A stretch of DNA of 64,000 bases. Source: Bifidobacterium miconisargentati (GTDB taxonomy: Bacteria; Actinomycetota; Actinomycetes; Actinomycetales; Bifidobacteriaceae). Below the pieces are notes generated by a model. It saw only the letters and a list, made by a program, of their open reading frames with translations, was not told the DNA's origin and searched no databases. Position numbers and translations under genes: made by a program. Shown here in pieces: positions 27,384 through 36,838 of this stretch (within the stretch, counting starts at the first letter, position 1; each line of letters starts with the position of its first letter). Location: the NCBI RefSeq assembly GCF_019331675.1, contig NZ_JAHBBJ010000016.1:1-64000 (forward strand). The letters run 5' to 3'.

Positions 27384-28289
27384 TTACTGCTGCGGCACGC
27401 GGACCATGGCCTCCTGGGCGATGGCGGCCACCAGCTGGCCATCCTGCGAGTAGACCTTGGCGATGCCGAGGCCGCGGCCGTGGGCGGCGGTGGGCGTGTC
27501 CTGCACGTACAGATGCCACTGGTTGATGTCCACGTCGCGGTACCACCACATCGAATGGTCGATGGAGGCGTAGGAGATGCCCGGCGTGGAGATGGACAGG
27601 CCCGCGCGGCGCAGTACCGGCTCCATCATCACCTGGTCGCAGCCGAGCGCCAGCATCGCGCGATGCATGATCTGCGGCACGTCCACATGGCCGTCGGCCT
27701 TCATCCACACCATCTGCTTTCCGGAATCGTGCTCCGCGGACTTCCGGTCGGCGCGCAGCATTACGGTCGGCGTGACGTGACGGATGTCGAACGGCGACTT
27801 CTCGGCGTAGTAGTCGGCGAACGGCGACTTCTCCGCAAACGGCTGCATGAGCTGCTTGGCGGAGGTAAGCGATTCGGGGTCGGGCAGGTTCTCGGGCATC
27901 GGATCGGCGAACTCCACACCCTCCTGGCCTGTTTCCTGGAAGGAGGCGATGGCGGTGAGGATCGGGCCTTCGGACTGCGTGACGTTGACCCGGCGTGCGG
28001 AGAACGAGCGGCCGTCGCGCAGCGTCTCCACATCGAAGAGGAGGTCCTGGCGGATGTCGCCGGCGGCGATGAAGTAGCCGTGCACCGAATGCGGCAGACG
28101 CGAGGGCGCCACGGTCTTGGACGCGGCGATCACCGATTGGGCGATGACCTGGCCGCCGTAGACGCGACCGGTGGGGAAGTACAGGCTCTCGCCGTTGATG
28201 TAGGTGTGGTCGCGGTAGGAGGAGGGCTCGCCCAACTTGAGCACCTTCACCAGATGTTCCAGCGGTGTGACGGTGGCGGTGTGAGCCAT
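27384..28289 (-). CDS. tesB: Acyl-CoA thioesterase II
   Basis: The 301-residue double hot-dog protein would hydrolyse acyl-CoA to free fatty acid and CoA. Family landmarks include GRVYGGQVIAQ near the N terminus, LHSVHGYF-like PHSVHGYFIAAGD, SIDHSMWWYR with the catalytic-type Asp, and AIAQEAMVRV at the C terminus with the Gln-Glu pair. Length fits TesB. The ATG at 28289 has GAGGAATC upstream. Its physiological role in an organism without obvious beta-oxidation genes is uncertain; CoA recycling is a reasonable guess. Confidence 0.9.
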   Translation of the reverse strand: MAHTATVTPLEHLVKVLKLGEPSSYRDHTYINGESLYFPTGRVYGGQVIAQSVIAASKTVAPSRLPHSVHGYFIAAGDIRQDLLFDVETLRDGRSFSARRVNVTQSEGPILTAIASFQETGQEGVEFADPMPENLPDPESLTSAKQLMQPFAEKSPFADYYAEKSPFDIRHVTPTVMLRADRKSAEHDSGKQMVWMKADGHVDVPQIMHRAMLALGCDQVMMEPVLRRAGLSISTPGISYASIDHSMWWYRDVDINQWHLYVQDTPTAAHGRGLGIAKVYSQDGQLVAAIAQEAMVRVPQQ

Positions 28290-28485
28290 GATTCCTCGAT
28301 TCCGTGTTCGTGGGTCTACTTTGCGCTTCTGCATTGCAGTGTACGCAGGGAGGGTTAAGAGATGCGGGAGCGCCATGTAACGAGCCTGTGAGGAAGGTAA
28401 ACGTGCGGTAAGGTCTGGAATCGTCTCATATCGTGAACGCGATTGCGGACGATGTCATGGTCGGGCCTGTGAGATCGGAGCTACG

Positions 28486-28521
28486 AAAAAGGACCGCCAC
28501 CAATCGGTGACAGTCCTTTTA
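28486..28521 (-). terminator. Terminator of ettA
   Basis: On the minus strand an interrupted stem (AAAAGGAC with GTCCTTTT outside, CACC with GGTG inside) ends in a T run, 45 bp past the ettA stop. Confidence 0.8.
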
Positions 28522-28565
28522 TGCGTTTGCGAAGCACGTCGCTAACGCGACGTTGTCAGCGGCGC

Positions 28566-30245
28566 TCAGCCGCGCACGAGCTTCTTGTGCAGGCGATGCG
28601 GGCGGGCCGCGTCCTCGCCGAGGCGAGCCACGCGGTTCTCCTGGTAGGCCTGGAAGTTGCCCTCGAACCAGTACCACTTGGCCGGGTTCTCGTCATCGCC
28701 CTCCCACGCCAGGATGTGCGTGGCCACGCGATCGAGGAACCAACGGTCGTGGGAGATCACCACGGCGCAGCCCGGGAAGGCGAGCAGCGCGTTCTCGAGG
28801 CTCTCGAGGGTCTCCACGTCGAGGTCGTTGGTGGGCTCGTCGAGGAGCAGCAGGTTGCCGCCCTGCTTCAGGGTCAAGGCCAGGTTCAGACGGTTGCGCT
28901 CACCACCGGAAAGCACGCCGGTGAGCTTCTGCTGGTCGGAACCCTTGAAGCCGAAGCTGGCCACGTAGGCGCGGGTCGGCACCTCCACGCCGGCCACCTC
29001 GATGAAGTCGAGACCGCCGGAGACCGCCTCCCACAGGTTCTTGTTCGGGTCCAGGCCCTCGCGGTTCTGGTCCACGTAGCTGATCTTGACGGTGTCGCCG
29101 ATCTTGAGCTCGCCGCTGGTGAGCGGCTCCAGGCCAACGATGGTCTTGAACAGGGTGGACTTACCCACGCCGTTCGGGCCGATCACGCCCACGATGCCGT
29201 TGCGCGGCAGGGTGAAGGACAGGTCGTCGATGAGCACGCGGTCGCCGAACGCCTTGTGGATGTGGTTGGCCTCCAGCACCGTGGAGCCCAGGCGCGGACC
29301 GGCCGGGATCTGGATCTCGGAGAAGTCGAGCTTCTTGTTGTTGCGTGCCTCGTTCTCCATCTGGTCGTAACGCTCCAGACGGGCCTTGTTCTTGGCCTGA
29401 CGGGCCTTCGGCGAGGAGCGGACCCATTCGAGCTCGTTCTTGAGGCGCTTGGCCAGCTTGGCGTCCTTGGCGCCCTGGATCTCCAGACGCTTGGCCTTGG
29501 TCTCCAGGTAGGTGGAGTAGTTGCCCTTGTACGGGTACAGGTGGCCGCGGTCGACCTCGCAGATCCACTCGGCGACGTTGTCCATGAAGTAACGGTCGTG
29601 GGTCACGGCGATGACGGCGCCCTTGTACTGGTGCAGGAACTGCTCCAGCCACAGGATGGACTCGGCGTCCAGATGGTTGGTGGGCTCGTCGAGCAGCAGC
29701 AGATCCGGGGCCTCGAGCAGGAGCTTGCACAGGGCCACGCGGCGGCGCTCGCCACCGGAGCACACGTTCACCGGGGTGTCCGGGTCGGGGCACTGCAGGG
29801 CGTCCATGGCCTGCTCGAGCTGGGAGTCGAGATCCCAGCCGTTGGCGGCGTCGATCTCGGTCTGGAGCTTGCCCATCTCGTCCATGAGGGCGTCGAAGTC
29901 GGCGTCCGGGTTGGCCATCTCCTCGCCGATCTGGTTGAAGCGGGCCACCTTCTCGGCGATCGGGCCGAACGCCATCTTGATGTTCTCGCCCACGGTCTTG
30001 GTGTCGTCCAGCGGCGGCTCCTGCTGCAGGATGCCCACCGTGAAGCCCGGGGTCAGCGTGGCCTCGCCGTTGGAGACGGTCTCCAGGCCGGCCATGATCT
30101 TGAGCAGCGTGGACTTACCCATGCCGTTGGGGCCCACCACGCCGATCTTCGCGCCCGGCAGGAAGCTCAGGGTCACGTCGTCAAGGATCACGCGGTCGCC
30201 GAAGGACTTGCGCGCCTTGATCATCTGGAATACGAATTCTGCCAT
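28566..30245 (-). CDS. ettA: Energy-dependent translational throttle protein EttA (ABC-F ATPase)
   Basis: The 559-residue soluble twin-ABC protein binds the ribosomal E site and gates the first elongation steps according to ATP/ADP. The two domains show GPNGMGKST and GPNGVGKST as Walker A, CSGGERRRV and LSGGERNRL as signatures, and LLLDEPTNHLD and LLLDEPTNDLD as Walker B. A charged linker between them (RLKNELEWVRSSPKARQAKNKARL) is the P-site-tRNA interaction motif, which fits EttA rather than other ABC-F members. The start at 30245 matches E. coli EttA (MAxFV); AGGAG is 14 nt upstream, unusually far. A GTG five codons earlier is an alternative. A small hairpin sits at 30271-30292 in the leader. 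Confidence 0.93.
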   Translation of the reverse strand: MAEFVFQMIKARKSFGDRVILDDVTLSFLPGAKIGVVGPNGMGKSTLLKIMAGLETVSNGEATLTPGFTVGILQQEPPLDDTKTVGENIKMAFGPIAEKVARFNQIGEEMANPDADFDALMDEMGKLQTEIDAANGWDLDSQLEQAMDALQCPDPDTPVNVCSGGERRRVALCKLLLEAPDLLLLDEPTNHLDAESILWLEQFLHQYKGAVIAVTHDRYFMDNVAEWICEVDRGHLYPYKGNYSTYLETKAKRLEIQGAKDAKLAKRLKNELEWVRSSPKARQAKNKARLERYDQMENEARNNKKLDFSEIQIPAGPRLGSTVLEANHIHKAFGDRVLIDDLSFTLPRNGIVGVIGPNGVGKSTLFKTIVGLEPLTSGELKIGDTVKISYVDQNREGLDPNKNLWEAVSGGLDFIEVAGVEVPTRAYVASFGFKGSDQQKLTGVLSGGERNRLNLALTLKQGGNLLLLDEPTNDLDVETLESLENALLAFPGCAVVISHDRWFLDRVATHILAWEGDDENPAKWYWFEGNFQAYQENRVARLGEDAARPHRLHKKLVRG

Positions 30246-30528
30246 GTTGTTCTCTAGCACTCCTATTTGCCCGGAAAATCAACGATTTCCGGACCTCGCA
30301 AGCGTAAATGACACATTCAGGAATGACACGAATCGTGACGTGCCGACGAAACGGGGCGTCCATGTGCCCGTTTTTCTGTCCGCATATCGGTTGATGCCGC
30401 GCCAAACCACCGCCCACCATGGTATCGGAAGGGCTGGAATGCCGGGGCTTGAGGCGGGGCGTGCGTTGCGGCGCGGATGCGCGTTGTGGAACGAATGCCG
30501 CGGTCGGCAAGTCGCAATGCCGCCGGTC

Positions 30529-31110
30529 TCAGCGCTCCGAGCGATGCTTCAGGAACAGACCTTCCTGCGCGGCCAGTTGCTGTAACAGGCCGATGATTCC
30601 CGGCTGGCCCTCGACGCCGTAGATGGTCACGGAGAAGCCGCCGTCGAGACTGATGAGAAAGCGCGGTGTGCGTTCGCGATGCGGCGTGGAACACAGCACC
30701 TGCACCGAGGCCGGGCCATCGGTGAGAATGATGCGGCGTATGATCACGGCAAGCTCGGCCGGCGGATAATCGCTGATGTCGGTGTCGTAGGGGATTGCGG
30801 TGGGGATTGTCGCTTCGGAAGCCGGTTCGACGTTGTTCGGCGTGCGTTCTATGCGGCTTGGTGTGTCGCCGGCTTCGGAGAGCCGCATGGAATCGTCGTC
30901 TTCCGATGGGCCCGTCACATAGATCGCGCAGGGAAAACGGTAGATGGTCTTCAGGATGATGCGGATGATCTTCTCCGCAAACGACGGCAGATAGGTCCGT
31001 TCGAAGTACTCCTCCAGCTCCAGGAATCGCGGATCGTCCGTATCGTACGGGATGTAGTCAATGACGTAATACTGATCCCGTTCCTGCAGGGCATCGATTT
31101 CCTCGTACAA
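30529..31110 (-). CDS. Hypothetical protein with probable TTG start
   Basis: The 193-residue protein matches no family I recognise. It is acidic in its first half (YIPYDTDDPRFLELEEYFERTYLPSF), has an amphipathic helix, a central linker and a C-terminal mixed alpha/beta half (FLISLDGGFSVTIYGVEGQPGIIGLLQQLAAQEGLF). The frame has no Met in its first 120 codons. I place the start at the TTG 31110 because AAGGAG lies exactly 7 nt upstream, the best site in the region. No signal peptide or membrane segment. It reads in the same direction as ettA with a 283-bp gap. Confidence 0.65.
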   Translation of the reverse strand: MYEEIDALQERDQYYVIDYIPYDTDDPRFLELEEYFERTYLPSFAEKIIRIILKTIYRFPCAIYVTGPSEDDDSMRLSEAGDTPSRIERTPNNVEPASEATIPTAIPYDTDISDYPPAELAVIIRRIILTDGPASVQVLCSTPHRERTPRFLISLDGGFSVTIYGVEGQPGIIGLLQQLAAQEGLFLKHRSER

Positions 31111-31853
31111 CGGCGGACTCCTTGCCTTGTTGCGCAGCAGTGACGGTCTTTTCGGAAAATTGGGCGTGCCGGGTTCTTCCTCTGTTTGCAATCAGGCTAA
31201 CGGGTGGAGTTCGGGGCGGCAAGTCGCACGGCGGCTTGTGCTTTGGCGGGCTTGAAGTTTTCGTTCTCCTGTGCCCTGTGGAGAAAAATTCGTGCGATAG
31301 CCCTGTTGCGTTTAGCTGGGATGCTCACGGCGAGCATGGAACAGAGCCATATCGTCTTGCGGGGCAAGATTGCTTGCCCCCATTTCAGGAATCCGGCATT
31401 ATTGCGGAATGGGGACAAGGCCTCTCTTGCGTGGTTTTGGGCTTGGGATCCGAAAATGGCTTTATTCCAAGGATTTGAGGGAATGGCGATTTGCCCCTGT
31501 AGGCGGGTCAATCGTTGGACGCCCAAATGGGGGCACGGTATGTTGCCCCCATTTTCGAAAAGAGCTGGTTGTGGCAAATGGGGGCACGTTTTCCTGTACA
31601 CCATCATGCGGGAAAGCGGTTTCAACGACAATGGGGGCAACTGCGGATTCCTGGAGAGTCCGCATGGACACTTCCGCATACAAAAGCATCGTACAAGGTA
31701 GGCAATTAGCAGCTACAGCATTGATACGAGTTCGCAATTCATACGCCAGTGCCAGGAGAATATTGTACGGATGGTCGGAATGATGGCATCCTACAAGAGC
31801 CTGCGGCGCGGCCTGGAGAATGCCGCCGGTAATGGCTTCATACAATATGAGGA
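31111..31853. repeat. Non-coding region with clustered ATGGGGGCA / TGCCCCCAT motifs
   Basis: This 743-bp AT-richer stretch holds seven close matches to ATGGGGGCA or its complement between about 31374 and 31640. Several pair as inverted repeats that could fold as hairpins, for example 31372-31416 and 31540-31587. Frames on both strands cross it (about 31197-31701) but have no ribosome site and their proteins merely translate the repeats. I regard it as repeat-derived intergenic DNA. The last ~170 bp should contain the promoter of the following MFS gene. Confidence 0.55.
31841..31853 (+). promoter_or_regulatory. -10 element directly before an MFS start (leaderless candidate)
   Basis: TACAAT at 31841-31846 is 7 nt from the ATG at 31854, the same geometry as at 11111. 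No -35 is evident. GAGGA also precedes the ATG, so a leadered reading is possible. Confidence 0.35.
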
Positions 31854-33389
31854 ATGAGCGAAAGAGCATCTCAGGGGTGTGGGACGGCAACGACGGCTGG
31901 CTCGGCTGCCGGCATGATGGTTGGCGAGGCGGCTGGTGTGACGGTCAGTGAGACAGGCGGAACGACGTCCAGCAAGACGGCCAAGCCTGCGACTGAAGCC
32001 ACGGAGACCTTGGAATCCGGCCCGGCGACCCCACCACTGCTGGCGGCGCTGATTTTCCTAGTGGCGCTGAACCTGAGACCTGCCATCGCCGGAGTCGGGC
32101 CGGTGCTGACGCGCATCGGCGATGACCTCGGCTGGGGTGAAAGCGTGCTCGGCGTGCTCGGCGCGATGCCGCTGTGGGCGTTCGCTGCCGTCAGCCCGTT
32201 GGTCCGATTCGTGACGAAACGGTTCGGTGCCAATCGCACCATCCTCATCGCGTTGCTCGTACTTGCCGCCGGCGACCTGATTCGATCCCTTGGCGGGCCG
32301 TCGGGCGTATGGCTGGGCACGTTTGCAGTCGGCGCAGGCATCGCGGCCGGCAACGTGCTCGTGCCGGTCATCGCCAAACGCGATTACGCCGGGCATGTGG
32401 CCGTCGCCACGGGTGTGTACTCCGGCTGCATCACCGCCGGATCCGCTATCGCGGGACTCACCGCCGCACCGCTCGCAACCCGATTCGGTGGCTGGCGTCC
32501 AGCGCTCGCCGTGTGGGCCGTGCCGCCATTGATCGTTGCCGCGTTGTGGATGATTCGCGTGGTGCGTGACGGGTGGGGGAGCAGGGACGTTGGTACTGCT
32601 GTGTCCTCGGCGGCTCCAGCGCGTTCTTCGTCGATGACACAGGCGGCTGATTCATCCGATGTTGTCGTTGCGAACGAACTCAGCCAATCCGGCAACTATC
32701 AGGTCGCCTCCCCGACCTTCTCATCAATCGCTGTGGTGCCCGCTGCAGAACCCGCTGCAGAACTAGCCACGCCGCTCGCTGCAGAACTTGCCGCGAAGCC
32801 CGCACCGGACCCGTGCCCACTATGGCGACGTCCGATGACCTGGTGGGTCACGCTGTTCATGGGACTGCAATCATCCGCGTTCTACACCATGTCGAATTGG
32901 CTGCCGTCGCTTTCCGGGGCTGCCGGCTTCACCGAATCCCAAGCCGGCGTGCAGCTGTTCGTTTTCCAATCGCTTGGCATCCTTTCCGGGCTGCTGATTC
33001 CCGCGCTGATGCACGTGCGTGGCAATCAGGTGTGTGCGGCACTCGCGGCCAGCGCGCCCATGGTCATCGCCGGTTTCGGATGGATGCTGCTGCCGCGGTG
33101 GTCGATGCTCTGGAGCGTGATCGGTGGTGTCGGGCAGGGTTCGTCGCTGGTCGTCGCGTTGACGCTGATCTCTCTGCGTGGCCGCGACCCGCAGGATACG
33201 GTCGCGTTGTCCGGACTGGCGCAATCTCTCGGTTATCTGATCGCCTCCATCGGGCCGCTCGCCTTCGGCTCGCTGGCGGAACTCTCCGGCACTTGGATCG
33301 CGCCGCTCGTTCTGTTCACCGCATTCGCTGTCGGCCAGTGCGTGGTGGCGGTGCTCGCTGGCGCCGTACGTCGGAAGATGACTGATTGA
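31854..33389 (+). CDS. MFS transporter, CynX/NimT-like
   Basis: The 511-residue protein has about twelve membrane helices. LIFLVALNLRPAIAGVGPVL in the first helix is the hallmark of the CynX/NimT (cyanate/nitroimidazole) subgroup. A ~60-residue Ser/Thr/Ala-rich N terminus and a central cytosolic loop with repeated Ala-Ala-Glu units (near 300-320, from a repeated GCTGCAGAAC) are extra. The substrate is unknown; subgroup members move small anions or drugs. The start has GAGGA adjoining. Monocistronic. Confidence 0.85.
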   Translation: MSERASQGCGTATTAGSAAGMMVGEAAGVTVSETGGTTSSKTAKPATEATETLESGPATPPLLAALIFLVALNLRPAIAGVGPVLTRIGDDLGWGESVLGVLGAMPLWAFAAVSPLVRFVTKRFGANRTILIALLVLAAGDLIRSLGGPSGVWLGTFAVGAGIAAGNVLVPVIAKRDYAGHVAVATGVYSGCITAGSAIAGLTAAPLATRFGGWRPALAVWAVPPLIVAALWMIRVVRDGWGSRDVGTAVSSAAPARSSSMTQAADSSDVVVANELSQSGNYQVASPTFSSIAVVPAAEPAAELATPLAAELAAKPAPDPCPLWRRPMTWWVTLFMGLQSSAFYTMSNWLPSLSGAAGFTESQAGVQLFVFQSLGILSGLLIPALMHVRGNQVCAALAASAPMVIAGFGWMLLPRWSMLWSVIGGVGQGSSLVVALTLISLRGRDPQDTVALSGLAQSLGYLIASIGPLAFGSLAELSGTWIAPLVLFTAFAVGQCVVAVLAGAVRRKMTD

Positions 33390-33513
33390 GGCTATTCCGT
33401 TGCATTGGCCTCGGCGTACGACAAGTCCGTGGATACTATGGCAATGAACATACGTAGGGCATTGATGAATAAGGACCAGGCTCTGTTGAGCTAAGAGATA
33501 TCGGGGAGGACGC

Positions 33514-33957
33514 ATGACGCCGATTGAATTGGCCACACGCAGGCGGGTCACCGGGCTGTCTTCGGGAGAGTTCGCCAAACTGTTCGTCACGCTGGAACGC
33601 AAGGTGGACGGCGAATCGGCGCACTGGGACGCCTCGGATGTGGAATCGTGGGAGATCGTCGGGCCGCCCGTGACGGCCGAGGAGCACTTGAACGAGACGT
33701 TCGCCGCGGCCAACGAATTCGTGGCCACGCTGGCCCGCCGCCTGTACCGTACCGTCATGCCGGGCGGTGGAGCGGCGCCCGAGGAGGGGACGGCCATCAC
33801 CGCGTTTCCCGATGACCTGACCTTCTGGTCCGCGCAACCGGACTTCGGCGGCATCCCGCACGCGCTGTGGAACATCGCCGCGCTGCAGGCCGCCGAATGG
33901 ATTCGCAAGGAGACCGGTGTGGTCTGTGAGCTGCACGCGCGAGAACCGCTGGTGTAG
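33514..33957 (+). CDS. Hypothetical protein, possible HTH-like N terminus
   Basis: The 147-residue soluble protein begins TPIELATRRRVTGLSSGEFAKLF, which resembles a degenerate Xre-type helix-turn-helix, then Trp/Asp-rich sequence and a helical C-terminal part (HALWNIAALQAAEWIRKETGV). No family is recognised. GGGAGGACGC stands before the ATG, a strong ribosome site, so expression is likely. It ends at a strong hairpin. Confidence 0.7.
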   Translation: MTPIELATRRRVTGLSSGEFAKLFVTLERKVDGESAHWDASDVESWEIVGPPVTAEEHLNETFAAANEFVATLARRLYRTVMPGGGAAPEEGTAITAFPDDLTFWSAQPDFGGIPHALWNIAALQAAEWIRKETGVVCELHAREPLV

Positions 33958-33968
33958 GACCATACGAA

Positions 33969-34010
33969 ACGGGAGCGGCGGACGCATGGTATCGCGTCCG
34001 CCGCTCCCGT
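33969..34010. terminator. Bidirectional terminator-like hairpin
   Basis: A perfect 17-bp stem (33969-33985 with 33994-34010) with an 8-nt loop lies between convergent genes. No T run on either side. Confidence 0.65.
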
Positions 34011-34050
34011 GTCATACAGGGGATACTCCGTTCCTGCCCGTTAACCGCGT

Positions 34051-35037
34051 TTACTGCTCGCGCTCTTCCTCGGGGTAGGTCATGCCCCACTGGGCGCGGC
34101 GGATCAGGGTCATCATATCCATCACGTCGCGCGTGTAGTCGAGATGCATGACGGAGCGGTCGCCGGCGATGGCGGCCTCCATGTCAGCCACCTCGTAGGC
34201 CAGGGCCTTGGCGGTCTCGCCGGCCTCCACGACCTCGGTGTGGCCGTCCTCCACGTAGGTGATGGTCGCACGCTCGCCGCGTGGGTAGTCGTAGATCTCC
34301 ACGAAGCCCTTGTCGAACGAGAGCAGGCCGCGCTTGGGCTGCTTGGCGTGCAGCGACAGCGTGACCGTGGCCATCTGGCCGTCCGGGTTGGTCAGCAGGA
34401 TGCCGGCCTGCTCGTCCACGCCGGACGGGGCGCGCTTGACCTGCGAAAGGATCTGGTCGGGGGTGGAGTTCATGAACCAGCGCACGAAGGAGAGCGCGTA
34501 CACGCCGATGTCCAGCATGGCGCCGCCCGCGAGCTCGCGGTTGAAGAAACGGTTGGTCATGTCGTACTCCTTGTAGGAGCCGAAGTTCATCTGGATGAGT
34601 TTCAGATCGCCCAGCTTGCCGGAGGCGATGATCTCGTTGAGCTTACGGTACAGCGGCATGTGATAGAGCGTCATGGCCTCGCCGAGCACCACGGCGTTGG
34701 CCGCCGCGAGGGCCACCGCCTCGTTGAGCTCCTCGCTGTTGAGCGTGATGGACTTCTCGCACAGCACGTGCTTGCCCGCGGTGAGCGCCTTGCGCAGGAA
34801 CTCGATATGCGTGTTGTGCGGGGTGGAAATGTAGATCACATCCACATCCGGGTCAGTGAACACGTCGTCGATGTTGTCGTAGACCTTGCCGATGCCGTAC
34901 TTCTCGGCGAAGGCAACGCCCTTGGCGTGTGTGCGGTTCGCCACCGAATACAGCTTGCGGCCTTCGCCTTCCAGCGCCTGTTCGAGTTGGTTGGCGATGA
35001 CGCCGCATCCGAGCGTGGCCCAGTTGAGTTCGCGCAT
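34051..35037 (-). CDS. Gfo/Idh/MocA family oxidoreductase
   Basis: The 328-residue NAD(P)-dependent enzyme has the Rossmann start NWATLGCGVIANQLEQAL, the YISTPHNTHIEF segment after the fold, and CEKSITLN, the family's EKP-like catalytic Lys motif with Ser for Pro. Members oxidise or reduce sugars, inositols and their derivatives; the substrate is not determinable. AAGGAGACG precedes the ATG. No sugar operon adjoins it, so there is no contextual clue. It is divergent from an MFS transporter with a 298-bp promoter region. Confidence 0.9.
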   Translation of the reverse strand: MRELNWATLGCGVIANQLEQALEGEGRKLYSVANRTHAKGVAFAEKYGIGKVYDNIDDVFTDPDVDVIYISTPHNTHIEFLRKALTAGKHVLCEKSITLNSEELNEAVALAAANAVVLGEAMTLYHMPLYRKLNEIIASGKLGDLKLIQMNFGSYKEYDMTNRFFNRELAGGAMLDIGVYALSFVRWFMNSTPDQILSQVKRAPSGVDEQAGILLTNPDGQMATVTLSLHAKQPKRGLLSFDKGFVEIYDYPRGERATITYVEDGHTEVVEAGETAKALAYEVADMEAAIAGDRSVMHLDYTRDVMDMMTLIRRAQWGMTYPEEEREQ

Positions 35038-35249
35038 AATCGTCTCCTTGTTGCCCTATTGGTCAGACTTTCAGCATACATTCGCCCCGTTCAAGGGCGC
35101 ACATCGGGGGTATGTCGGGCGAGACGGACGGGGAGCAACCCGGCAGGGCGCGCCGGATGCGCAGGAAGGACGGGGCCGACGGGGCCGACGGGACCGGCAG
35201 GGCGCCGGCGTGACGGGGTCGAAGGACTTCGGGTGAGTTTCGCGTAACA

Positions 35250-35286
35250 TTCGCCGATAGCATGACAGATTGTCTTCATCGGCGAT
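35250..35286 (+). promoter_or_regulatory. Inverted repeat upstream of the DHA2-like transporter
   Basis: TCGCCGAT (35250-35257) and ATCGGCGA (35279-35286) are exact complements 21 bp apart, about 50 bp before the transporter start. This could be an operator for an unseen repressor or a leader hairpin. A short tandem repeat of GACGGGGCC lies nearby (about 35168-35195). Confidence 0.45.
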
Positions 35287-35335
35287 GAAACCTTATGAAA
35301 CGTCAGACCTCGCGAAAATCAAAGGAGGACCATCC

Positions 35336-36832
35336 ATGGGCGGATACGACACGCAGCACGCACGGGCGGCACGCGCCGGAGAGTCGGTGGAATCCGGCAA
35401 ACGTCCGATCGGCGCGAGGCTCGTGGTGGCGGTGGTCTCGCTCGCGATCCTCACGTTCCTGGGCATCCTGTCCGAAACGTCGCTGAACATCGCCTACTCC
35501 ACGCTGATGGAGGAGTTCGCGATCAGTGCGTCCGTGGTGCAGTGGCTCACCACCGGTTATCTGCTGCTGCTTTCGGTGGCGATTCCGAGCTCGCCGTTCA
35601 TGGTGCGTCACTTCGCCACACGGGCGCTGTTCGTCGCGGCGGTCGTGATCTTCACCGCGGGCACGCTGTTGGGTGCGTTCGCCGTGAACTTCCCGATGCT
35701 GCTGGCCGCGCGACTCGTCATGGCGCTCGGTACGGGCATTTCGCTGCCGCTCATCACCAACATCATTCTGGAGAAGGCCCCGCTGGAGCAGCGCGGTGCG
35801 ATGCTCGGCATCGTAAGCTTGGTCACCTGCGCGGCGCCGGCCATCGGCCCGGTGTTCGGCGGCGTGGTGATGGAATACCTGAACTGGCACTGGATCTTCT
35901 ACACGATGCTGCCGTTCCTGCTGATTTCCTTCCTGCTCGGCATGGCCACCGTGCCCGAGATTCGTCATGAGGGCGACGCCGCACAGGCCATCATCAGTGT
36001 GCCCTCGCTGCTGCTGGTCGCCGTCGGCCTGGCCGGGCTGATCGTCGCGGTGAGCTTCTTCGCCTCGTGGAACGGCGATTGGCGGTTCTGGCTGGTATTG
36101 GTCGCCAGCGTGGCGGTTCTGGCCGCGTTCGTGGCGATGCAGCTGCGCATGGAACGGCCGCTGGTGGAGGTGCGCGTCTTCGCGTATCCGGGATTCTCGC
36201 TGGGCATGCTGATTCTGGTCATGGCCTCCGGCGGCGTGCTGGGACTGAACTTCCTGCTGCCGATTCTGCTGCAGCGCGGGTTCGGCCTGAGCAGCCTCAC
36301 GGCGGCGTTGACGCTGCTGCCCGGTGCAGTGGTCGGTGCGATTTCGGCGCCGATGATCGGCGGTGCCTTGAAGAACCACTTCCCGCCGAAATTCATCGTC
36401 ATCGGATTCGCGGTCGTCACGGTGATGGATGCCGTGTTCATTCTGATTTCCGGCAATATCTGGGTGATCGCGGTGGCCTATGCGGTGTTCATGGCGTTCT
36501 CCGGGTTCGTGCTCGTGCCCGACCAGACGCATGCCTTGAACCAGCTGCCGGCCAGGCTGAACGCCGATGGTTCGGCGGTGATGAACACGGTACAGCAGTT
36601 GGCGGGGGCGATCGGCACGGCCGTGGCCAGCGCGCTGGTCACCGAGTTCGCCGCGGCGCAGGTCGCGGGCGGTGCGGGCCAGGCGGACGCCTATCTGCGC
36701 GCGTTCCCCGAAAGCATGTGGGTCTTCGCCGGCATGGCCGTGTTCGGCGCGGTGCTCGCCGTGATGATGTTCCGCTTCTCGACTCGTCGGCCGCCCGAGC
36801 TCACGGAGGTCGACGCGCAAGCTCGGGACTAG
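35336..36832 (+). CDS. MFS multidrug-type transporter (EmrB/QacA-like)
   Basis: The 498-residue protein has about fourteen membrane helices. Motifs include SETSLNIAYSTLMEEF in helix 1, WLTTGYLLLLSVAIP, and LLAARLVMALGTGISLPL, characteristic of DHA2 proton-coupled drug exporters. The start at 35336 follows AAAGGAGGACCATCC, one of the best ribosome sites in the window; the frame extends 22 codons upstream without one. The stop is 7 bp from the stop of the convergent FHA gene, with no terminator between. Substrate unknown. Confidence 0.87.
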   Translation: MGGYDTQHARAARAGESVESGKRPIGARLVVAVVSLAILTFLGILSETSLNIAYSTLMEEFAISASVVQWLTTGYLLLLSVAIPSSPFMVRHFATRALFVAAVVIFTAGTLLGAFAVNFPMLLAARLVMALGTGISLPLITNIILEKAPLEQRGAMLGIVSLVTCAAPAIGPVFGGVVMEYLNWHWIFYTMLPFLLISFLLGMATVPEIRHEGDAAQAIISVPSLLLVAVGLAGLIVAVSFFASWNGDWRFWLVLVASVAVLAAFVAMQLRMERPLVEVRVFAYPGFSLGMLILVMASGGVLGLNFLLPILLQRGFGLSSLTAALTLLPGAVVGAISAPMIGGALKNHFPPKFIVIGFAVVTVMDAVFILISGNIWVIAVAYAVFMAFSGFVLVPDQTHALNQLPARLNADGSAVMNTVQQLAGAIGTAVASALVTEFAAAQVAGGAGQADAYLRAFPESMWVFAGMAVFGAVLAVMMFRFSTRRPPELTEVDAQARD

Positions 36833-36838
36833 CGGAAC

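Noticed and set aside
31197..31701. Frames on both strands across the ATGGGGGCA cluster
   Set aside because: Neither has a ribosome site, and both products simply translate the repeated motif; better seen as intergenic repeats.
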